Shown here piece after piece: positions 9,001 through 10,480 of a stretch of 10,480 nt of DNA. The translations under genes and the position numbers were made by a program. The notes beneath the pieces are model-generated. The model was not told where the DNA came from and searched no databases. It worked only from the letters and a program-made list of their open reading frames with translations. How positions within the stretch are numbered: position 1 is the stretch's first letter; every line of letters begins with the position of its first letter. Source of the stretch: a bacterium (GTDB lineage Bacteria; Omnitrophota; Gorgyraeia; Gygaellales; Profunditerraquicolaceae); contig SCRK01000245.1 in assembly GCA_004298075.1 (NCBI GenBank), positions 1 to 10,480 on the forward strand, given 5' to 3'.

Positions 9001-10480
9001 ATCCAAGCTGTATGCTAGTGCGACTCCCATGCCCACCTATCATTATTACTGAAGCTCTCCGCCGTGCGGTAGCAGCCTTCAACGCTGTCAAGAGCGCATC
9101 TATTCCACCAACGCGGGCAATTATAACTTGATATCCCCGAGATTCTAACTGCTTGCCCTTATTCTCAATATCTTTAAAGGCGCCATTATCATCTTCTATA
9201 GGATGAATAATTACAGCTAATTTTTTTCGCAGATCCTCTTGCTCCAATGGAAAAATGGAGGTTCTGCGAATAAGCCCTCGTCTCTGCCAACCCGTATTCG
9301 CTAAGGTGTAACCCATGACCTTAAATGCAGTGGGGTCTAATTCCGACGCCCTTGAATCCCTTGCCGATTCCAAAAAAGATATAACTTCCTGGGCGATCTC
9401 TTTTTTCGCATATTTTATAAGGCTTTCAAATAATTTAGCTATTCGTTCATAAATCTTAGGATTTAAACCTGGAGTGCTTAAGGCGAGCTTTAGCGAAGAA
9501 AAGGCTTCGTCTCGGACCGCTTTTCTTCTTTCTTGGGCTAAATGAAATAATTCGTAAGCAATGTCTTCGCTTAGGCCGAAATCAACAGTGTTGACTAATG
9601 CCGACGCTAATGAGCTAATGGCGTATTGGGCGATTTGTGGTTCTATCAATGGACATCTAGCAATTTCTCTTAATTCCAATACGGCGGCCCGAGCAGTCGA
9701 CGCAATAGTTAACGCAACCGCTAATGAGCTAATGGCGTATTGGGCGATTTGTGGTTCCGCCAACACAGCAATTATTTTCAAGGTTTCAACAGATTGATTA
9801 CCTTCGCCGGTACTAAACTTTTGTTCCAAAGAAGAGATGGCCCGCAAGGCCATCTTGGCATCCTTTGAGCCTAATGCATACTCAAGAGCCTGTTCATAAA
9901 CATCAGGGCGAAAGCCCATTTTTATTAACTGTTTTCTTGTGCCATAAAAACGCGCGCGTTCATTTCTTTGGAATAACGCTTTTCTGAAAACCGAGATTAA
10001 ACCGTATATATTTTTAATTTTTTCTGGCTGCTGCGTCGGACCGGCGACGGCTGGCTGTTTTTGCGCAACCGGAGAGCCAGCGGGGGTATCGGCCTGCAGT
10101 GATGAGTTAGATGGCTGCTGTTTTAAGTTTGTTGCCCCTTGAGCCATATTGTTTATGTTTATTGCTTCTATGTGATATGGAGCGTCTATTGCGCTGCTGA
10201 CTTTTGCTAACCCTTGAACAATATAATTATTCCTAAAAAACAACGGTGAGCTATTGCCTGCTGGTCTGGCGTGGATAATCTGCTTTATAACTTCTTGCCC
10301 GCCTAGCTGAATCCCCCCGCTCATATAGCTCCTGATACTCTGGCCGTACAGAGTGGAGCGCGGCTCCTTGATATTGTATTCTCCCTGCTGGAAGGAGGTT
10401 TTGTAAGCATTAAAGTAGGTGGTTTTATCCCACTCCTCTTTGGAGGTAAGGTTGGTGAGATTATGCCTGTCTATGAGGGA
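26..10480 (-). CDS. Giant multidomain protein, 5' end outside window (Omnitrophota-like)
   Basis: One uninterrupted frame ends at TAA (26-28) and is still open at the right edge, so the gene is 5'-partial. The first in-window ATG is at 10322-10324 and would give 3,432 residues; 52 further sense codons lie upstream. Domains in order: HEAT-like helices (101-335), caspase-like cysteine peptidase (366-545), M48-like metallopeptidase (612-1000), unassigned helical block (1001-1885), ABC1/UbiB-type kinase (1890-2345), degenerate GGDEF (2470-2655), helical connector (2656-2790), GGDEF (2805-2995), class I methyltransferase (3018-3272), C-terminal tail (3299-3432). Linkers rich in Ser, Ala and Pro with SSPV/SSPL motifs separate several of these. 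No frameshift or internal stop was seen, and no transmembrane segment is evident. The overall role is unknown. A multi-enzyme signalling scaffold or a self-cleaving polyprotein are both inferences. The Omnitrophota assignment rests on remembered linker and tail motifs. Confidence 0.96.
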   Translation of the reverse strand, partial: SLIDRHNLTNLTSKEEWDKTTYFNAYKTSFQQGEYNIKEPRSTLYGQSIRSYMSGGIQLGGQEVIKQIIHARPAGNSSPLFFRNNYIVQGLAKVSSAIDAPYHIEAININNMAQGATNLKQQPSNSSLQADTPAGSPVAQKQPAVAGPTQQPEKIKNIYGLISVFRKALFQRNERARFYGTRKQLIKMGFRPDVYEQALEYALGSKDAKMALRAISSLEQKFSTGEGNQSVETLKIIAVLAEPQIAQYAISSLAVALTIASTARAAVLELREIARCPLIEPQIAQYAISSLASALVNTVDFGLSEDIAYELFHLAQERRKAVRDEAFSSLKLALSTPGLNPKIYERIAKLFESLIKYAKKEIAQEVISFLESARDSRASELDPTAFKVMGYTLANTGWQRRGLIRRTSIFPLEQEDLRKKLAVIIHPIEDDNGAFKDIENKGKQLESRGYQVIIARVGGIDALLTALKAATARRRASVIMIGGHGSRTSIQLGFGEPDSKLTIRDKQLKEKLSAAVGTLEENGIIILDSCSTGKGGRLFSNIAQLFADTFPQGFVFTSPYPVVAEKGIRLIFNKENEVTAVEFVHAYWPKGYYNSVAKRDINSSGNLAIAEKVRNSEDSQNGAAGSPAAQTSTASPAAQESSASSPVQGTALVNLPNPQIQVITALQPDLNVSLSNEKMQFTIYKGAENQPGRLRIRQKDVMKENIAEKEFDAGRIFPLLSVGDKTLEKELRKDIARIIRESNAEHDKFYMNYSPDHWSRPQYKKMVEDFRSKGINLESYEGLEADIIKAFREAILYYSDAFGNVFGQEMEVLRYYQTSNRFLRLGHPIVVRLQKLLDKMAERGFPVARILVAIDGEEPLAFSIGQTVVINLALIMRLDTIDEVAAVLAHEQGHVEFNLARERGERKDGEHSFIEDISAGRLQEHGADLVTTTKLAKLGLYSLALSDVLRKIAGGSSQQDIVHGSISNRIVSVIGYHRFHDVEAGRSQAGQNMDIPDNWLLSTVTPSIKERIFNKKYGADFQAAVGEASYQLIEEAMNEFVRKLSYLEPKDNDYGEIAEKLLYVMNFCIDRISVESAKENWPRETKEAVVLSFLMNRRRSISWVKIYNKDVVSMQNPSAQEQIIGILRQPALFLLQSPDCVKILEELKGSSYMGQLIDAGSQDSSADFLAALLINDKWVTSQVIGNAYDINQKSYLTIFNTYLSRLVGLKQEHERKKWLGDWIEKIIGRYVENFWKNHERSKENFLMLTEHLKEANTEYAKILGLESVKDLQFVYNSHVLISGWSQQLYDAIINKVNISHTELINIIFGIQDDVLRECISVLKSKDEQLFFSFLNLYPMVFLEYLNSMDKREADPGLKKLFQDDPKLSEWLFSILSKQWATNSLKLPPDYRNDDFDKRWPNDEEKLLDYLEFTHYFRDDESRQKYKRFMFGLEAVKLLPVPDRERRFSMIKTYVNSGRAKLFLNGLPLRNMSYVIQDLEGIFKQNVGKEYSASLLDKRYEDKKLNFAVYWLLRDRLLSHIKPTVSLELAEKIYWFIGRYSNTVYGSTNLGGAIAGNSEAHSLWLLPVNKAYLNYLGERRDLAASFASPEISIRYYFALRGILPSGEAKERILAAFAKRLIEQLSDEHVVAFLTELSEKGDINREIYGHFVKKRVNTKDKFLYFKKYRDKYLQRLASVGSVKLLALMVGDNLVDMLLKNDLATEVFEAMLGSGKSDEELRKLLVTPWFFAMAAYGEGKQFKIEYEGGSVEVIGVGRGNFVPFSEFMDVLYDSPAPVKFMIMNKLLLSPKGVLQTQEGLKQFARIICKYLPEDGQLSDLLRSVLESSVSVIDAERLFLSLANSLSTIFLQKPEGGSDTLMAEALSEALAANIDRLNTWDVFKSFAADKLKKAKKDELGRFLRKYEKRIDHTEIVKRIEPLIDSLGENLEEELNIAPASKSSIPGGIAKYSTLEAIDIVLETCQSLGPVGVRFLQVLGQYLPLSPEYQDRFRDVYDAAEGQDKFTAWDTILKVSELDQEVAKFIEEDLVSIDETLGGGSIVTVFSDTVRNRDLDGNLMEGTHKEVLKIRNPNAEAFVNEVSDKAIKVIEHLENKASRADRKNYNIAKQLLKDIREWVIQDIRDTSFMELDSRYQRAHEDYSATNGMKVRVPPALRPNNKDIKREAYVEGVTLNKLLKLKLSGKSLEQLIKEEPDPEARRLLINLKKNTPAEEGATILSKTFREATRALVEDFSRHLVQPIFTREDGQDVYLLHSDIHPGNAILSPDAKTDYLIDRNFYLQLDKTDVEFIRKICTLSPDKEYELLNTIVGYFINLAENSNSLSRFSPLYKLRQKFMTMRIGVAIKLSGEKDSLANMVKILQVLESYNFIIPLRIRIMLKNLVSIKGMLKEAGAGEFSDYVLDAEQRYNNTAILSATEIKEAKNTASSPVAIDNLENLAKVVDDPGEYVSSPLSAEDEALKNDLRRELDQREKFGRILRDIALGDGLQKLGWWLEALKTSYDGTGRFSNKATLSKKTLAGIINLLKNRNPLVQILGQGATGDSIVVFQVPGVVREGFGIKDYNDILGYELTTDLINIKRKELISIIKKIIKEGKPNVVYGTYKDDVFLIANELDAKKLEQDILLAKDAIIAKMENVLKDPSRKYREKLEKKLKGGTHTLNDIKRIFTIEFGMSRISKNEDIEQARLIADINAHQALVMAEDGKPGIFEAEAYKKALSEFTSLLDDLVAKSPEIFDAIEENKETLHALKNDITAILRKQLEWEAMSEPYRKKFRGDKELYEEARKYFAFLKLQDYIKQWQVDFNQAKIRADKIRNIIAKLEQKLSSSQRAIEITPDMLQPLLEAVGYIEQEAKMPAFNSGLIFHSRAPPMEHPTYLHFDIRGLGLLNLREFELELQKLKKASDRGDDAAMVDIWLGAADRVTARIVAAMEEAKTVIMEQFPQSSDTNIAVLMGGDEFTVVINQDGISQDKLREVLFEVRGAVKGAKTSGLDIRICAIPAERINDMRRDFAAKKRDKPDRLAHAWAIHSLDKAIETLKKDEERGNFDTVGIQGPNGEWQLIKKQPVPVSSPISLNRPADGIILPAYLDAYSKEYVSQLRQEFKEKGGRVLPDGTFKIGYDYRWSVKNSSFADVESNFSRLLQGSLFKMITDRAKAAGDREVYVLDWGAGNLRAVRELSIRLKAAGINNVRIIAFGDTFYRGEQEVPDNAVFILDTANNLRSRLLSQFPGIQIDVIYSYMGMRHLLPSSFVYNTGAMNAKEIKGTEEFLAYLKTLNDLLSEQGFIVFDVNPGQKYYMDRIFPEIKKIFLNVRGIHFPKTTVDVVYLQGKQAARSLEESNAASSPVVAEESVGLKAQKDVGGIDMRSLPKYTKVEKIAGSSPLVKHGQSPSATVTVSDKEWQEIERMANSGIAPSCERLREYLLSLKDPDSQIDKVLACIAGILRQEEEKACGTESSLKEILILLESDKPANELRLALAKVEIASKEPQLIEQ
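29..430 (-). other. GGIDMRSLP element and C-terminal tail, residues ~3299-3432
   Basis: GGIDMRSLPKY (3300-3310) leads to GSSPL (3318-3322) and then about 95 residues of helices rich in Glu, Lys and Leu (KVLACIAGILRQEEEKACG, then SLKEILILLESDKPANELRL) ending in EPQLIEQ. From memory, closely similar tails end many predicted proteins of Omnitrophota, including otherwise unrelated ones; I could not check this. Such a shared tail would suggest a sorting, anchoring or assembly signal. No membrane segment or LPxTG-like motif is present. Function unknown. Confidence 0.6.
470..484 (-). other. ASSPV linker after methyltransferase, residues 3281-3285
   Basis: ASSPV within SNAASSPVVAEE follows the last methyltransferase strand. 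Its DNA context (469-490) shares 20 of 22 bases with the linker at 3205-3226, some 2.7 kb away in the same gene. Confidence 0.75.
509..1273 (-). other. Class I SAM-dependent methyltransferase-like domain, residues ~3018-3272
   Basis: The SAM-binding motif I is EVYVLDWGAGN (3101-3111) with the Gly-rich turn after the first strand. It is followed by a second strand RIIAFGD (Asp3137 as a possible ribose ligand), a third strand with acidic end (AVFILD), the motif IQIDVIYSYMGMRHLL at the fourth strand, and EQGFIVFDVN at the fifth. This is the standard Rossmann-like order. About 80 residues before motif I (from 3018) are unassigned and may form a substrate cap. The methyl acceptor cannot be told from sequence. 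It is the last enzyme-like domain before the C-terminal tail. Confidence 0.75.
1286..1300 (-). other. VSSPI linker between GGDEF and methyltransferase, residues 3009-3013
   Basis: A Pro/Val-rich stretch (KKQPVPVSSPISLNRP) marks the border between the second GGDEF domain and the methyltransferase. It is the Ile variant of the recurring SSPV/SSPL motif. Confidence 0.7.
1340..1912 (-). other. Divergent GGDEF domain with intact signature, residues ~2805-2995
   Basis: The GGDEF signature is complete (2895-2899, bases 1628-1642) in the strand context AVLMGGDEFTVVI. An upstream strand TYLHFDIRGLGLLN supplies Asp2821 where the first metal-binding Asp of diguanylate cyclases lies. A downstream strand (LDIRICAIP) and the helix RLAHAWAIHSLDKAIETLKK fit the C-terminal half of the fold. 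The stretch between Asp2821 and the signature lacks a clear 'ND..GH..GD' motif, so this is a divergent member. It could make c-di-GMP, use another nucleotide or be a sensor. No EAL or HD-GYP domain is seen. It is paired with the degenerate copy upstream. Confidence 0.7.
1955..2359 (-). other. Helical, coiled-coil-like connector, residues ~2656-2790
   Basis: Long charged helices with regularly spaced Leu, Ile and Ala (for example around 2658-2700 and 2730-2768) join the two GGDEF-like domains. No catalytic motif is visible. A coiled coil could set the spacing between the two cyclase-like domains or hold dimers together; GGDEF enzymes work as dimers. Confidence 0.5.
2360..2917 (-). other. Degenerate GGDEF (diguanylate cyclase-like) domain, residues ~2470-2655
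   Basis: The order of elements follows a GGDEF domain. A hydrophobic strand (SIVVFQV) is followed by KDYNDILGYELTTDLI, which lines up with the family's 'k.iND..Gh..GD.lL'. Then comes VVYGTYKDDVFLIA, where KDDVF (2546-2550) sits in the GGDEF position. RIFTIEFGMS corresponds to the 'tvSiG' strand, and ADINAHQALVMAEDGKPGIFEA to 'AD.Aly.AK..Gkn'. The signature Gly-Gly and Glu are lost while the central Asp (2548) remains, so c-di-GMP synthesis is unlikely. A degenerate domain of this kind may bind nucleotide or act as a partner for the second GGDEF downstream. The match is to family consensus from memory. Confidence 0.62.
3137..3220 (-). other. Double SSP linker after the kinase, residues ~2369-2396
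   Basis: ASSPV (2369-2373) and VSSPL (2392-2396) bracket a short acidic stretch between the kinase and the first GGDEF-like region. The first motif's DNA (3205-3226) matches 20 of 22 bases with the linker at 469-490. Confidence 0.75.
3290..4657 (-). other. ABC1/UbiB-type atypical kinase domain, residues ~1890-2345
   Basis: The catalytic block HSDIHPGN (2198-2205) matches the family's HAD.HPGN, giving Asp2200 as the catalytic residue and Asn2205 as a metal ligand. IDRN (2218-2221) stands where the DFG motif lies and keeps Asp2219. EVLKIRNP (2009-2016) supplies the nucleotide-binding Lys2012. The region LGPVGVRFLQVLGQYLPLSPEY corresponds to the family's KxGQ stretch, but that motif is RFLQ (1917-1920). 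The usual Ala-rich loop is replaced by LGGGS (1980-1984). The C-terminal helix MLKNLVSIKGMLKEA fits the family's end. Known relatives support quinone and lipid metabolism as ATPases or kinases; the role here is unknown. Metal and catalytic residues are intact, so activity is plausible. Confidence 0.85.
4670..7324 (-). other. Unassigned helical block, residues ~1001-1885
   Basis: About 880 residues of mostly helical, charged and Leu/Lys/Glu-rich sequence lie between the metallopeptidase and the kinase. I recognise no enzyme motif, signal or membrane segment. The many short helices (for example at 1540-1600, 1620-1670 and 1720-1840) could form a HEAT-like solenoid. One short strand-rich piece near 1685-1710 (KIEYEGGSVEVIGVGRG) breaks the pattern. 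This is the most AT-rich part of the gene: 16 G or C in the 60 bases 6541-6600, against 30 in 1021-1080. No SSP linker interrupts it, so peptidase, solenoid and kinase may be one ancestral unit. Confidence 0.5.
7325..8491 (-). other. M48-like zinc metallopeptidase domain, residues ~612-1000
   Basis: The zinc signature HEQGH (838-842) follows a strand and helix typical of M48 peptidases (TVVINLALIM, then DEVAAVLAHEQGH). Thirty residues after the second His comes LQEHGAD, matching the family's ExxAD motif, so Glu872 is the likely third zinc ligand and Asp876 the conserved Asp. A later TPSIKERI (953-960) resembles the M48 'HPs..eRi' element. All catalytic residues are present, so an active endopeptidase is likely. 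Most M48 members (HtpX, Ste24) are membrane proteins; no membrane helices are seen here, so it resembles the soluble branch. About 165 residues of mixed strand and helix precede the core and are not recognised. Confidence 0.82.
8489..8689 (-). other. Ser/Ala/Pro linker with three SP motifs, residues ~546-612
   Basis: A low-complexity, probably disordered linker joins the caspase-like and metallopeptidase domains. It holds three related motifs in 25 residues: AAGSPAAQ (571-578), TASPAAQ (581-587) and ASSPV (591-595). The first resembles AGSPVAQ near the N-terminus (82-88) at DNA level as well: 18 of 21 bases match between 8591-8611 and 10061-10081. Confidence 0.75.
8690..9229 (-). other. Clan CD (caspase-like) cysteine peptidase domain, residues ~366-545
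   Basis: The segment alternates strands and helices as in caspase-hemoglobinase folds: LAVIIHP, then YQVIIARVGG, then SVIMIGGHGSRTS, then GIIILDSCSTGKGG. The hydrophobic strand followed by HG (His432) and the second strand followed by DSCS (Cys478) are the two clan CD signatures that form the catalytic His/Cys dyad. The spacing of 46 residues between them is normal for the fold. Family-level placement (C14 metacaspase-like, CHAT-like or other) is not possible by eye. It would be expected to cut after a specific residue, possibly within this same protein; that is inference. It sits between the helical repeats and a Ser/Ala/Pro linker. Confidence 0.65.
9605..9643 (-). repeat. 39-bp perfect direct repeat, copy A (residues ~228-240)
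   Basis: These 39 bases are identical to 9719-9757, offset by 114 bp (38 codons, in frame). They encode the second copy of EPQIAQYAISSLA. The rest of each 114-bp unit has diverged, so the perfect block stands out and suggests a recent local duplication or gene conversion inside the helical repeat region. Confidence 0.9.
9719..9757 (-). repeat. 39-bp perfect direct repeat, copy B (residues ~190-202)
   Basis: Partner of the block at 9605-9643, identical base for base, encoding the first copy of EPQIAQYAISSLA. The repeat is an exact multiple of three and its offset keeps frame, so the protein reads through both copies. Confidence 0.9.
10325..10480 (-). other. In-frame coding extension upstream of first ATG
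   Basis: These 156 bases are 52 sense codons in the same frame as the giant protein, with no stop up to the edge. The translation is rich in Thr, Tyr, Lys, Glu and Asn and looks like soluble protein (it includes KEEWDKTTYFNAYKTSF). The other two minus-strand frames hit stops almost at once (TAG and TAA near 10470). I do not recognise the domain. The residues right after the ATG (SGGIQLGGQE) resemble an interior Gly-Gly-Ile linker more than a natural N-terminus. I therefore favour an upstream start outside the window. A run of 52 open codons by chance is not negligible, so this is probable rather than certain. Confidence 0.7.
10329..10333 (-). promoter_or_regulatory. Possible Shine-Dalgarno AGGAG before ATG 10324
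   Basis: On the minus strand AGGAG is followed by four bases (ctat) and then the ATG at 10324-10322. It is the only in-window signal favouring a start there. The spacing is short and the motif can equally be the Arg-Ser codons of a longer protein. I give the upstream extension more weight. Confidence 0.2.

Larger units (their letters stand above)
9320..10024 (-). other. HEAT/ARM-like helical repeat region, residues ~101-335
   Basis: The stretch reads as amphipathic helices of about 15-20 residues separated by short turns, with Ala/Leu-rich faces, as in HEAT or armadillo-type scaffolds that bind partner proteins. The clearest units start at residues 190 and 228; both open with the identical sequence EPQIAQYAISSLA and are 38 residues apart. 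It precedes the caspase-like domain, where a helical scaffold could present substrates or partners; that is inference. Assignment to a specific repeat family is not possible by eye. Confidence 0.5.

Noticed and set aside
9605..9757. Two 39-bp direct repeats as a minimal CRISPR-like array
   Set aside because: Only two copies, non-palindromic, in-frame in coding sequence and encoding a repeat helix.
10145..10147. Alternative start at Met60
   Set aside because: No Shine-Dalgarno sequence upstream, and coding-like sequence continues on both sides.
10325..10480. Plus-strand open frame running off the right edge
   Set aside because: It is the exact antisense register of the open minus frame, has no start with a ribosome site here, and the minus frame is continuous with the giant gene.
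26..10480. Signal peptide or membrane anchors making this a surface adhesin
   Set aside because: No hydrophobic stretch of about 20 residues is visible in the part present; the true N-terminus is outside the window, so secretion cannot be excluded but is not supported.

Overview
The window holds essentially one gene. A single minus-strand reading frame runs without a stop from the right edge (10480) down to a TAA at 26-28. It encodes at least 3,432 residues from its first in-window ATG (10324), or 3,484 residues counting the 52 open codons upstream of that ATG. I number residues from that ATG throughout. I found no RNA gene, insertion sequence, CRISPR array or second gene. The 25 bases after the stop are too short to show a terminator.

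Taxonomy (inference from memory, unchecked): giant cytosolic-looking proteins punctuated by SSPV/SSPL linkers and ending in a 'GGIDMRSLP' element plus a short helical tail strongly recall predicted proteins of Candidatus Omnitrophota (OP3). These are uncultured bacteria known for unusually large proteins. The mixed base composition (AT-rich middle, near 50% GC towards the C-terminal end) would fit a protein built from modules.

Layout in protein order (right to left on the + strand):
- 52 or more upstream codons plus a linker
- HEAT-like helical repeats (about 101-335)
- a clan-CD/caspase-like cysteine peptidase domain with a visible His432/Cys478 pair
- a Ser/Ala/Pro linker with three SP motifs
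- an M48-like zinc metallopeptidase (HEQGH 838-842, Glu872)
- about 880 residues of unrecognised helical sequence
- an ABC1/UbiB-type atypical kinase with a Gly-rich loop in place of the usual Ala-rich one
- a degenerate GGDEF domain
- a coiled-coil-like connector
- a second GGDEF domain with the GGDEF signature intact
- a class I SAM-dependent methyltransferase
- the GGIDMRSLP element and C-terminal tail

Taken together the chain carries two candidate peptidases, a kinase-like fold, a GGDEF pair and a methyltransferase. The borders of several modules carry an (A/G/V)SSP(V/L/I) motif. This could be a multi-enzyme scaffold or a self-processing polyprotein. The sequence gives the parts list but no proof of how they cooperate. 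No signal peptide or membrane segment is visible in the part present, and the true N-terminus lies outside the window.
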